From contig NZ_JTAM01000047.1 of NCBI RefSeq assembly GCF_000812565.1, positions 1 to 64,000 of the forward strand: 64,000 nucleotides of DNA. The letters are read 5' to 3'. The position numbers and the translations under genes were made by a program. Positions 36,986-46,099 of the stretch are shown here, piece by piece. Below the pieces are notes generated by a model. That model worked only from the letters and a program-made list of their open reading frames with translations, did no database searches and was not told the origin of the DNA. This stretch comes from Flammeovirga sp. OC4. Lineage in GTDB: Bacteria; Bacteroidota; Bacteroidia; Cytophagales; Flammeovirgaceae. Numbering within the stretch: position 1 is the first letter of the stretch; every line of letters starts with the position of its first letter.

Positions 36986-38191
36986 ATGAAAACAACAATA
37001 AAATATGCCTCAATTTTATACTTCCTATTATCACTATGTCTGATCGCATGTGATAGTAAAAAGGAAAATAATGTTCTTCTTTTTGATGATTATGAACTAG
37101 CCCAACAAAAAGAGCTTATCAAACAAAATCATCCCAAAGCAATAGAAGACTATCAAGAATTGATGGAAAAAGCGGATGCTCTATTAAAGAGTAGATCTTT
37201 TTCAGTGACCAATAAAAAAGGAACTCCACCAAGTGGGAGTAAACATGATTACATGACGATAGCACCTTATTGGTGGAAAAATCCATCGACTGAAAATGGA
37301 TTACCTTATATCAGAAAAGACGGAGAAATTAACCCAGATACAAGAAACGATTTTACAGATTTCAATGAATTACAGTCTTTTTTCAACGCTGTAATTACAC
37401 TTAGAGATGCCTATTATTTTACAACTAATAAAAACTATTCCGATAAAGCCATTAAACTCATTCAGACTTGGTTCATAGATGAACAAACAAGGATGAATCC
37501 CAACATGAATTTTGCTCAAAGTATTCCCGGTAAATACGATGGAAGGTGTTTTGGGATAATAGAGTTTGAAAAAATTATTGAGGTGCTCGATTGCTTACAG
37601 TTGTTCAAGGATCATAATATATTAAAACCAAGCTTGGAAGAAGAGATGAATGCTTGGTTGTCTGCATATATTAATTGGTTACAGAACAGCACCCTAGGAA
37701 TAGAGGAATTGGAAAGAAAGAATAATCATGGTACGCTATATGATGTTCAATTATTAAGTATTCTAACTTATTTAGGGGAGACCGACAAGGTGAAAGAGCA
37801 CCTTAATACTATCACTAAAGCAAGGATTTTTGACCAAATTGAAACAGATGGAAGTCAGCCTAGAGAACTAGCAAGAACGAAATCATTTAACTACTCAGTA
37901 ATGAACTTACACGGTTTTCTTCAGTTGGCAATCATCGGTAAGAAAGCGGGTGTTGATGTTTGGGGCATGGAAAGTGAAGATGGGAGGAGTATAAAAAAAG
38001 GATACCTCTACATGTTACCTTACTTGAAGAATGAAAAACCTTGGGAATACAAACAAATAAAAGACACTAAAAAGCCATTTCAAAAGATTCTAAAAGACTT
38101 GAAATATGCTCAAATGGTTTTTGAGGAGAATGATTTTGAAGAGACAATACATAAAATAGAAAGCCAAGAAAAATTGGCACTATTGAATTAA
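36986..38191 (+). CDS. Alginate-lyase-fold polysaccharide lyase, lipoprotein
   Basis: The 401-residue protein has lipobox LIAC with Cys22. The body is an all-alpha toroid of the alginate_lyase type (Pfam PF05426): DYMTIAPYWWKNPST, DTRNDFTDFNELQSF, NMNFAQSIPGKYDGRCFGII, the NNHGTLYDVQ segment with the probable catalytic Asn-His pair, and DGSQPRELARTKSFNYS with the usual Arg/Tyr. Families with this fold, including PL5 and PL38, cleave mannuronate or glucuronate polymers by beta-elimination. Beside GH88 and propeller lyases it more likely acts on glucuronate-containing fragments than on alginate. The next gene starts 13 bases later, so they form an operon. Confidence 0.82.
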   Translation: MKTTIKYASILYFLLSLCLIACDSKKENNVLLFDDYELAQQKELIKQNHPKAIEDYQELMEKADALLKSRSFSVTNKKGTPPSGSKHDYMTIAPYWWKNPSTENGLPYIRKDGEINPDTRNDFTDFNELQSFFNAVITLRDAYYFTTNKNYSDKAIKLIQTWFIDEQTRMNPNMNFAQSIPGKYDGRCFGIIEFEKIIEVLDCLQLFKDHNILKPSLEEEMNAWLSAYINWLQNSTLGIEELERKNNHGTLYDVQLLSILTYLGETDKVKEHLNTITKARIFDQIETDGSQPRELARTKSFNYSVMNLHGFLQLAIIGKKAGVDVWGMESEDGRSIKKGYLYMLPYLKNEKPWEYKQIKDTKKPFQKILKDLKYAQMVFEENDFEETIHKIESQEKLALLN

Positions 38192-38204
38192 CAGCCAAAA
38201 TGAA

Positions 38205-39725
38205 ATGAAACAACTAACACTATTATTTTTAATCCTAGCAAATGTACTCTTCAGTTGTAAGTCGAAGACCATAGAAGAGCAGATTGAAGATGATGTAGTT
38301 CTGGAAAACGAACAACCAAAGGAAGAGGATAAGAAGGAAGAAATTCCTGATGTGCCCAAACCTGATAACTATCCTTTCGAGATAGAAGGGGCGATCAGTG
38401 CTGTTCTGAAAGTGGATGAAGGAAGTAAAGTACCCTTCAAAAACCAATTATTAGGCTACAACATTGAAGGTTTTAAGAGTACTGTAGAAAAGGATTTTAT
38501 CCGAAAATTCAATCCTGTCAGTATCCGTTTCCCAAGCGGATTGTGGTCCAACTTCTACCAATGGCAAACGGATGGTTATCAAAATGATAGCTGGGACAAC
38601 AAGTCCCATGAAGGAGGCTTGGAGATTTATGTCGAAAAAATTAAAGGGCATATCAATGAAATTGCCTTTTTAAATGAAGAGAAAAAAGCAAAGTATGGGC
38701 AGGGTTTCAACATGATGTGGACGTACTCAATGAATTTTGATGATGCAGAAAGTTGTGTAGCAAGAGCCGAGAAAGATAAAGGCCTGGGTTTTGAAGTCAA
38801 AGATATAGAGTTGGGTAATGAGCATTTCTGGAAATCTCAACGCTCTAATCAAACCAAAACAGAACATGATTTTTATGAAAGAGCATCCTCAGTAGCAGAA
38901 GCATTACACCAACGTTTTCCAGAAGTGAGAGTATCGATTCCCATAAGTTGGAGAAGAAATCATGAAGCTTATAATAAAGTAATCATCGGGGATAAAAACT
39001 ATTACGATGCTATTTCTCTCCATCGATATATGGGAGAAGACCCAGACGTAGCAGAGGAAAGTAATACAGCTTACAGTGCCTTATTGACTTCAAGAGTGGT
39101 TTTGGATACTGATGTGAAGTGGGTGAGAAGTGTAGCGGGAGAAAAACCAATTTGGATGAGTGAATGGGGAGTGAGTGCCAATGATAATGTAGAAGTGAAC
39201 TCTGGCGCCTGCCTTGGAATGGCAGATGTGTACCTCTATATGACAGAAAATCAAGAGGTATTTGACAGAGCCAATTGGTTTATTTTTAACAAGAAAACCA
39301 ACCCAATGGTAGTGGTTAATGAGAGAAGAAAGCCTATATATCCCTTACAAAAAAGAGGTTATTTATCGGTGTATGAGATCATGCATGAAGCCTTTATAAA
39401 TGCTGAAGTAATAAAATCTACAATCACTTCTACCAGACTTACCGATACGATGAATGCCGTAAACGCTGTCCTAGTTGAAAAAGGAGGGCAGAAAATAGTG
39501 GTGGCAGTCAATCTATCTTATAAACCAGCAAATTTCATTATTCAGTCAGGAGATACAGTTTATAACGGCACATTCAAACATGAAGCATTAGTCTTTGATG
39601 AATTAGGACCTGTTGTCAATATAGGTATTGATGATAACCCTAAAAAATTGATCAAGGATGGAACAGGAGTGATAACATTGCCTGAGCTGTCTGTTAGTGT
39701 GATAAGGTTAGGAAATGAGTTATAG
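38205..39725 (+). CDS. Clan GH-A glycoside hydrolase (GH39/GH51/GH79-like), lipoprotein
   Basis: The 506-residue protein has a lipobox (VLFSC, Cys18) and an acidic linker rich in Glu and Lys (about 20-50). A TIM barrel follows, with Glu206 in IELGNEHFW as the probable acid/base and Glu320 in IWMSEWGVS as the probable nucleophile, spaced as in retaining clan GH-A enzymes. A C-terminal beta domain (about 400-506) is typical of GH39 and GH51. Candidate substrates are xylosides, uronides or arabinosides. In ulvan loci of flavobacteria a GH39 is present, which favours that family, but I cannot fix it from reading alone. Co-transcribed with the lyase upstream. Confidence 0.75.
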   Translation: MKQLTLLFLILANVLFSCKSKTIEEQIEDDVVLENEQPKEEDKKEEIPDVPKPDNYPFEIEGAISAVLKVDEGSKVPFKNQLLGYNIEGFKSTVEKDFIRKFNPVSIRFPSGLWSNFYQWQTDGYQNDSWDNKSHEGGLEIYVEKIKGHINEIAFLNEEKKAKYGQGFNMMWTYSMNFDDAESCVARAEKDKGLGFEVKDIELGNEHFWKSQRSNQTKTEHDFYERASSVAEALHQRFPEVRVSIPISWRRNHEAYNKVIIGDKNYYDAISLHRYMGEDPDVAEESNTAYSALLTSRVVLDTDVKWVRSVAGEKPIWMSEWGVSANDNVEVNSGACLGMADVYLYMTENQEVFDRANWFIFNKKTNPMVVVNERRKPIYPLQKRGYLSVYEIMHEAFINAEVIKSTITSTRLTDTMNAVNAVLVEKGGQKIVVAVNLSYKPANFIIQSGDTVYNGTFKHEALVFDELGPVVNIGIDDNPKKLIKDGTGVITLPELSVSVIRLGNEL

Positions 39726-39858
39726 GTTGAAAGACAAGAGAAAAGACATTTAGACTATTTTTAAAGACTATTGTTTCGGTGTTCAGGTCTATTTTTATAA
39801 GTGTATTAAGTACATCGAAAACTTAGTTTACTTATTACCATTTAACTGAGCATATAAA

Positions 39859-41355
39859 ATGATGAATAAAAAAAATATTTTAGCGGTTTTAACCCTATTA
39901 TTGTTTGGTGCATGTCAATCAGGCAATAAACCATTAGAGCAAAACGAAACCCCAAAAAAGCCAAATGTATTATTTATAGCCGTTGACGATTTAAACACTT
40001 GGCTGGGTTGTTTGGATAAGTTTTCGAACACCAAAACACCTAATATAGACCGATTAGCCAATAGCGGTGTGCTATTTACAAATGCACACTGTCAAGCCCC
40101 TTTATGTGGGCCTTCACGAGCATCAGTGATGACAGGTTTAAGACCTTCCACAACGGGTATATATGGCATGACAGAAGATAACAATGTGAGATGGAAAGGT
40201 AATGATGCGACAAAAGATATTACTTTTCTTCCAGAGTATTTTCGTGAGAATGGTTATTACACTATGGGGATTGGGAAGCTATTTCATAAACATGCACCAG
40301 ATAATGTTTTTCATGAATCAGGCGGAAGGTACAAAGGATTTGGTCCTTACCCTAAAGAGCGTTTTGTTTGGGATGGTGTGGGAACTTCAGACCGAAAAAG
40401 ATATGGCAAAACAAGTACAGACTGGGGAGCGTTTCCTGAAGCGGATTCATTGATGCCTGATCATGAATCGGTCAATTGGGTTAATGAAAGATTGAATCGT
40501 AAATATGATCAACCGTTCTTCCTTGCACTTGGTATCTTACGTCCTCACGTACCACTTTATGTTCCTCAAAAGTGGTTTGATTTACATCCGCTAGATAGTA
40601 TAGAAGTTACACCTTATCAACCTGATGACTTAGAGGATGTACCCCCTATAGCATTAAAAATTAATGACCTACCCATGATGCCCACTACTGAATGGGCCAA
40701 AGAAAGTGGCGAATGGAAAAAAATCATCCAAGCTTATTTAGCATGTGTGAGTTTTGTGGATTATGAGATTGGAAGAGCACTAGATGCGTTAGAAAATAGT
40801 CAATATGCTGATAATACCGTCATTGTACTATGGTCAGATCACGGCTACAGACTTGGCCAAAAAGGGACATTTGCCAAACATGCTTTATGGGAATCAGCTA
40901 CAAATGCACCATTGATTTTTGCAGGTCCTGGAGTACCTCAAAACAAAGTAATAGATACCCCGGCAGAAATGTTATCCATTTACCCTACGTTGTTAGAACT
41001 TTGCGGATTGCCGGCGAATAACAAAAATGAAGGACGTAGTTTAGTCTCTACAATGAATGGAGAAGCAGAGGAAAATGCCTTTGCAATGACTACTTTCGGC
41101 TATAAAAATCATGCAGTAAAATCAGGTGGATTCAGATACATTCAATATGAAGATGGAGGGGAGGAATTATATGATCATACTGTTGATCCTAATGAATTTA
41201 CTAATGAAGCAAATAATGAAAAATACAAGGAGCAATTAAATCAACTGAAAGGCTATTTACCTAAAGTAAACAAAAAATGGGATCAACATTCGGCTTATAA
41301 GTTTCAACCTTACTTTGTAGAGCAAAAAGAAAGAGTAAATAACGAGGTACAATAA
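39859..41355 (+). CDS. S1-family sulfatase (iduronate-2-sulfatase-like), lipoprotein
   Basis: Starts at ATG 39859 or one codon later. The 498-residue enzyme has lipobox LFGAC and the N-terminal metal-site motif VLFIAVDDLNTWLGC. Cys83 in CGPSRASVMTG is the residue that a sulfatase maturase converts to formylglycine. IGKLFHKH, GILRPHVPLYVP and LWSDHGYRLGQKG are typical of the iduronate-2-sulfatase-like branch of S1. It removes a sulfate ester from uronate or rhamnose units. No maturase is in the window. It lies between a GH-A enzyme and GH2, each with gaps over 130 bases. Confidence 0.93.
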   Translation: MMNKKNILAVLTLLLFGACQSGNKPLEQNETPKKPNVLFIAVDDLNTWLGCLDKFSNTKTPNIDRLANSGVLFTNAHCQAPLCGPSRASVMTGLRPSTTGIYGMTEDNNVRWKGNDATKDITFLPEYFRENGYYTMGIGKLFHKHAPDNVFHESGGRYKGFGPYPKERFVWDGVGTSDRKRYGKTSTDWGAFPEADSLMPDHESVNWVNERLNRKYDQPFFLALGILRPHVPLYVPQKWFDLHPLDSIEVTPYQPDDLEDVPPIALKINDLPMMPTTEWAKESGEWKKIIQAYLACVSFVDYEIGRALDALENSQYADNTVIVLWSDHGYRLGQKGTFAKHALWESATNAPLIFAGPGVPQNKVIDTPAEMLSIYPTLLELCGLPANNKNEGRSLVSTMNGEAEENAFAMTTFGYKNHAVKSGGFRYIQYEDGGEELYDHTVDPNEFTNEANNEKYKEQLNQLKGYLPKVNKKWDQHSAYKFQPYFVEQKERVNNEVQ

Positions 41356-41457
41356 TATACAAATTGTAATATGAATAATGGTGTTGCATTATTTCACCAC
41401 TTTTTTAGACTATTGTAAAGGCTTGAACTTCTACCTTTAATACAACAATTCAGACAG

Positions 41458-41502
41458 CTTCAATTTTTAAAGTCTCTTCTCTAAGGGCTTTAAAAGTTGA
41501 AG
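41458..41502 (+). promoter_or_regulatory. Strong intergenic hairpin before the GH2 gene
   Basis: CTTCAATTTTTAAAG pairs with CTTTAAAAGTTGAAG (one G-T pair, 15 bp) around a 15-base loop. No T-run follows, so it may be an RNA-processing or stability hairpin. Confidence 0.5.
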
Positions 41503-41616
41503 TTCGTATCAGTAAATAGTGCTTCATTTAAAAGTATATTATTTTAAGTTAGTAGAAATTCAATTTTACACTTAGGCAATATATTTTAATTGGAGAAATG
41601 GAAAAAATAGATTGAA

Positions 41617-43446
41617 ATGAAACAACTACTAACACTCTTTATATTATTACTTTCATTAGCGTCCTTTGCTAATGAACCTTTACTTCAAAATACGTATTCC
41701 AGAGAAGGAATTTCATTAAATGGAAGATGGAATTATATCGTTGATGTTTATGAATCGGGGTATTACAATTATAGAAGGGAACCGCATGATCAAACTGAAA
41801 ACCCTGGTTCTGGGGCTTTCTTTTTAAATAAAAAAGCAAAAAGTAAACAAGAGAGAGTGGAGTATGATTTTGATTACGCTCCTACTATGGTGGTTCCTGG
41901 AGACTGGAATTCTCAAAAGGAAAATTTATTTTACTATGAAGGGACATTGTGGTATAAAAAATCATTTGATATTCCTGATTTTGACCCAACCCAAAGGTAC
42001 TACTTACATTTTGGAGCCGTAAATTATGTAGCTGATGTGTATGTCAATGGCCAAAAGCTGGGTACTCATAAAGGTGGGTTTACTCCTTTTAATTTTGAGA
42101 TGACGGATGTTGTTCAATCGAAAGACAATTTTGTGATTGTAAAGGTGGACAATAAACGTTCCGCTGACGAAGTACCTACTTTGAGTACAGATTGGTGGAA
42201 CTATGGAGGAATAACAAGAAATGTGACGATTTATGCATTAAGTGAGACGTTTATAGAAGACTACAGCCTGCAACTGGATAAAGAAAATGATGGGTTAATT
42301 AGTGGTTATGTCCGTTTAAATGGAAATCATAAAGGAGAATTAGAAGTCACAATTCGAATTCCAGAATTAAACATCAAAGAGAAAGTCAAAACAAATAAGG
42401 AAGGTTTTGTGAAAGTAGATTTTCCGGTTAAAAACCTTCAGAAATGGAGTGATCAATCCCCAATATTGTATGATGTAATTCTTTCTACAGAAAATGACAA
42501 AGTAGAAGATAGAATTGGTTTTCGTCAGATTAAAACGCAGGGTGCTGACATTTTGTTGAATGGAGAAAAAGTGTTTTTGAAAGGCATAGCTATTCATGAA
42601 GAAAACGTAATGAGAGGCGGTAGAGCTTATTCTATGGAGGATGCAAAAATCCTTTTAGGTTGGGCAAAAGAATTGGGATGCAATTTTGTGAGATTAGCCC
42701 ACTATCCACACAATGAAAATATGGCCCGCTTAGCAGACGAAATGGGTTTGTTGGTTTGGGAAGAAATACCAGTGTATTGGACAATTGAATGGACGAATGA
42801 AACCACTTATCAAAAAGCAGAAAAACAGCTTACGGAAGTAATTACAAGAGATAAAAACAGGGCTTCAGTGATCATTTGGTCTATGGCCAATGAAACCCCA
42901 CAATCTGAAGAACGCCTTACTTTTTTAACTCGATTGGCTAAATCAACAAGACAATTAGACAATACCCGATTGATCACGGCGGCGTTGGAAGATCATGGTA
43001 AAAAGGAAGATCCCAATATCATGGTCGTAGAAGATAAGTTTGCGGATGTAGTAGATATCCTAAGTTTCAATCAGTACTATGGATGGTACGGGGGAACTGT
43101 AGAGAATATTAAAAATATCCGTTGGGAAATTGATAAAAATAAACCTGTTATTATTTCTGAATTTGGGGCAGGAGCATTGCAAGGGTATCATGCAGATGAA
43201 AACACGATATGGAGTGAAGAACATCAGGATTTACTTTACAGAGAAACGTTACCTACACTCGCAAAAATCCCTCAACTAAGTGGTATTTCTCCTTGGATTT
43301 TAGTCGATTTCAGGTCTCCAAGAAGGATGCATGATGTTTATCAAAATGGTTGGAATCGAAAAGGTTTGATCTCGGAAACAGGCAACAGAAAGAAAGCATT
43401 TTACACATTACAGAATTTTTATAAAAAAGTAGTAGACACTCTCTAA
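41617..43446 (+). CDS. GH2 family glycosidase, beta-glucuronidase-like, secreted
   Basis: The 609-residue protein has a signal peptide (to SFANE) without a lipobox. The sugar-binding domain contains SLNGRWNYIVD and LHFGAVNYVADVYVNGQKLG. The TIM barrel has Glu426 in SMANETPQ (acid/base) and Glu515 in VIISEFGAGALQG (nucleophile). The short length and FRQIKTQGADILLNGEKVFLKG-type linker region fit the beta-glucuronidase branch of GH2, better than the 1019-residue GH2 at 23699. It may remove beta-linked glucuronate or a related uronate. GH88 starts 14 bases downstream. Confidence 0.88.
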   Translation: MKQLLTLFILLLSLASFANEPLLQNTYSREGISLNGRWNYIVDVYESGYYNYRREPHDQTENPGSGAFFLNKKAKSKQERVEYDFDYAPTMVVPGDWNSQKENLFYYEGTLWYKKSFDIPDFDPTQRYYLHFGAVNYVADVYVNGQKLGTHKGGFTPFNFEMTDVVQSKDNFVIVKVDNKRSADEVPTLSTDWWNYGGITRNVTIYALSETFIEDYSLQLDKENDGLISGYVRLNGNHKGELEVTIRIPELNIKEKVKTNKEGFVKVDFPVKNLQKWSDQSPILYDVILSTENDKVEDRIGFRQIKTQGADILLNGEKVFLKGIAIHEENVMRGGRAYSMEDAKILLGWAKELGCNFVRLAHYPHNENMARLADEMGLLVWEEIPVYWTIEWTNETTYQKAEKQLTEVITRDKNRASVIIWSMANETPQSEERLTFLTRLAKSTRQLDNTRLITAALEDHGKKEDPNIMVVEDKFADVVDILSFNQYYGWYGGTVENIKNIRWEIDKNKPVIISEFGAGALQGYHADENTIWSEEHQDLLYRETLPTLAKIPQLSGISPWILVDFRSPRRMHDVYQNGWNRKGLISETGNRKKAFYTLQNFYKKVVDTL

Positions 43447-43460
43447 CAAACAATAAAGAA

Positions 43461-44615
43461 ATGAATAGATTATTAATTATAACAGCATGTGTTTTTGGAC
43501 TTTTTGCATGTAAAAATGAAACACATCAAAGTAAAAATATTATAGAACGATCGGCTAAACAATATGGCGTTTTAGTGAGATCGGCTTATGCTGAAAACAA
43601 AGTACCACGAAGTACTGATGAACATGGTGAAGTAGAGTGGGCAAGAAGAAAAATGGACTGGACCCAAGGGTTCTTTCCGGGTGCATGTTGGAAATTATAT
43701 GAAAATACAAAAGACCCTAAATGGAAAGATGCGGCTATGCACTTTCAGAACCTTTTTGTAGAAGTGAAAGATATCGCGACCACACATGATCTAGGTTTTA
43801 TGTTTTACTGTTCTTTTGGAGAAGGCTATAAACTCACCAAAAATGAGGAGTTTAAGCAAGTAGTGATTGATGCTTCAAATGCTTTGATGAAGCGATTTGA
43901 TCCTAAGGTGGGTTGTATTAAAAGTTGGGATTTTGGTAAGGAAAAGTGGACTTACCCAGTGATCATCGATAATATGCTGAACCTTGAAATGTTATTTGAG
44001 GCCTCGATTCTAACAGGAGATGACAAATACAAAAAAGTGGCCATCAGTCATGCAAACAAAACATTAGAGCATCATTTTAGAGAGGATTACAGCACATGGC
44101 ACGTTGTAGATTACAATCCAATAGATGGTTCGGTGACTAAGAAGTTGACACATCAGGGATATGGTGATGAAACGAGTTGGGCGAGAGGTCAAGGTTGGGC
44201 ATTGTATGGTTATACAATGTGTTATAGATATACAAAAGATCCAAGGTATTTAGAACAAGCGAAAAAAGTGGCGACTTTGATCCACAAGCATTTGCCTGAA
44301 GACTTTGTTCCAGTTTGGGATTTTGATGTGAAGGATCCAAAGAATCAATACAGAGATGCCTCAGCGGCATGTGTTTATGCCTCGGCATTGGTAGAACTGT
44401 ATCAGTTTACAAACGATCAAGAGCATAAGCTTTTAGCAGAAAATATTATCGCTTCATTAAGTTCTGATAAATACTTCTCTGCGTACAAAGACAATCAAGG
44501 TTTTTTACTGAAACATAGCGTAGGAAACTGGCCTAGAGATAGCGAAATTGATGTATCATTGAATTATGCCGACTATTATTTTTTAGAGGCAGTGACACGA
44601 ATCCAAAAACTGTAA
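43461..44615 (+). CDS. GH88 unsaturated glucuronyl hydrolase, lipoprotein
   Basis: The 384-residue protein has lipobox LFAC (Cys17) and an (alpha/alpha)6 barrel. The two GH88 catalytic aspartates are seen as Asp110 in TTHDLGFMFYCSFG and Asp170 in VIIDNMLNLE; ETSWARGQGWALYGYTM and DASAACVYASALVEL are also hallmarks. GH88 removes the 4,5-unsaturated uronate left at the non-reducing end by polysaccharide lyases, by a hydration mechanism. Its presence next to several lyases links them in one pathway. Length is normal. It follows GH2 by 14 bases, and a hairpin starts right at its stop codon. Confidence 0.94.
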   Translation: MNRLLIITACVFGLFACKNETHQSKNIIERSAKQYGVLVRSAYAENKVPRSTDEHGEVEWARRKMDWTQGFFPGACWKLYENTKDPKWKDAAMHFQNLFVEVKDIATTHDLGFMFYCSFGEGYKLTKNEEFKQVVIDASNALMKRFDPKVGCIKSWDFGKEKWTYPVIIDNMLNLEMLFEASILTGDDKYKKVAISHANKTLEHHFREDYSTWHVVDYNPIDGSVTKKLTHQGYGDETSWARGQGWALYGYTMCYRYTKDPRYLEQAKKVATLIHKHLPEDFVPVWDFDVKDPKNQYRDASAACVYASALVELYQFTNDQEHKLLAENIIASLSSDKYFSAYKDNQGFLLKHSVGNWPRDSEIDVSLNYADYYFLEAVTRIQKL

Positions 44616-44637
44616 GGGTAAACCTACGTGTTTACCC
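44616..44637 (+). terminator. Short hairpin directly after the GH88 stop codon
   Basis: GGGTAAAC and GTTTACCC form a perfect 8-bp stem with a six-base loop. No T-run follows, so it may be a weak terminator or a 3'-end stabilizer. Confidence 0.4.
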
Positions 44638-44723
44638 GCCTGTATGTACTGTTTACATAGAAGGTACAAATCATTCGTATAAGCAGAACAACCTCTTTTA
44701 AGAAATCAGAAAAGCATATAAAA

Positions 44724-46097
44724 ATGAAAAGATATATCAATAAAACATTTAATCTCTTACTGATCATTCAGTGCCTCTTTTTAAATATTTCCGTATTTGG
44801 ACAAGAGGTGGATTATTTCTCCAACAATGCTTTAGGTAATCCCATCGTTGGACATGCCGGAGAATACTATAAAGGAGTAACTTATGTGACTTATCAAGGA
44901 GAGAAAGAAGATCCTTACGTAGCCGCTTACAACCATAAAACCAAAAAATGGACTGGTCCTTACAAGGCCGGAACAAGTTTATTGGGTAAGAAACCCGGTA
45001 AAATTGATAATCATGGAAAGCCTACATTGGTTGTTGATGGAGAAGGCTATATTCATATCGTTTTTGGAGGACATGGTGGATCACCAGAAATGGGTAAAAA
45101 CCCACTAGGCAACTACAATTGTGGAAAGCAAATTCATGTTGTATCAAAACGCCCGATGGACATTTCTAGCTGGGAAGTGGTGGACAATCTAACACCCTTT
45201 GCCACATATAGTCAATTTATCAAAATGGACAATGGAGATATCTACCTATTCTTCCGACATGGGGCCCATCGTAGTAATTGGGTGTATCAAGTTTCTAAAG
45301 ACAATTGTAAAACTTTTTCTCCTCTGAAATCCATTGTCAAAGCTAAACCTACAGCTCCCACAAAAATATGCAATGACGTATACGATTCATGGTACTTAGA
45401 TTTTCACAAAGGAAATAATAATGACATCATGGTAGCTTATAATTATCATGTTTGTCAGAATATGCGACCACATACTAGTGAGCGTCATAACTGCTATTAT
45501 ATGAAACTAGATACAGAAAAAGATGAATGGTATAATGTAGAAGGAGAAGCTTTGGAAATGCCCGTAACTAAAGAATATGCAGATAAAAAGACAATCGTTA
45601 TCAATACAGGAGAGAAATGGGGACATATCGGTAGAGCAACTGTAAACAGTGAAGGTCACCCTCATGTGTATTGGTATGATGGAGAGCCTAATCATTCAAA
45701 TCATGGAGGTCCAAAGAAAATTACTAACTATCATTGGACAGGGAAAAAATGGTCAGGAAATGATACCAATTTACCAGTAGAAGGAAGAGGAGATTTACGA
45801 ATGGGTGATCACCCATCAATGTACTATTTATTAGGCTATAATGAGGGGGAATCATCAAAAGTAGCTTGGTGGAATAGCAAAAATGCAGGTAAAAGCTTTT
45901 CCAAAGGAGAGGCATTGATTGAAGGAAAAGGACCGACATTCAAACTCTCCAACTTTATAAGAAATGCTCATCCTGATGCAAGAATTATTGCCACTCAAAA
46001 AATTGAGGGCACTGATTATTCTAAAGTATTTCTTTTGGGAGACCAAGGTCCTATAAAGCGATTGAAAAAAGAGGCGGATATTTTAATTAATAACTAA
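44724..46097 (+). CDS. BNR_4-type beta-propeller lyase, ulvan-lyase-like (PL24/PL25 type)
   Basis: The 457-residue protein has a signal peptide (to ISVFGQE) and then a single propeller domain. Markers include GVTYVTYQGEKEDPYVAAYN, DNHGKPTLVVDGEGYIHIVF, FGGHGGSPEMG, FFRHGAHRSNW and WGHIGRATVNSEGHPHVYW. This is the compact seven-bladed architecture of ulvan lyases in PL24 and PL25, which cleave next to glucuronate or iduronate. It lacks CBM and T9SS parts, so it may work in the periplasm or free of the surface. It differs much from the two other BNR_4 genes. The following sulfatase starts 2 bases later. Confidence 0.75.
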   Translation: MKRYINKTFNLLLIIQCLFLNISVFGQEVDYFSNNALGNPIVGHAGEYYKGVTYVTYQGEKEDPYVAAYNHKTKKWTGPYKAGTSLLGKKPGKIDNHGKPTLVVDGEGYIHIVFGGHGGSPEMGKNPLGNYNCGKQIHVVSKRPMDISSWEVVDNLTPFATYSQFIKMDNGDIYLFFRHGAHRSNWVYQVSKDNCKTFSPLKSIVKAKPTAPTKICNDVYDSWYLDFHKGNNNDIMVAYNYHVCQNMRPHTSERHNCYYMKLDTEKDEWYNVEGEALEMPVTKEYADKKTIVINTGEKWGHIGRATVNSEGHPHVYWYDGEPNHSNHGGPKKITNYHWTGKKWSGNDTNLPVEGRGDLRMGDHPSMYYLLGYNEGESSKVAWWNSKNAGKSFSKGEALIEGKGPTFKLSNFIRNAHPDARIIATQKIEGTDYSKVFLLGDQGPIKRLKKEADILINN

Positions 46098-46099
46098 AA

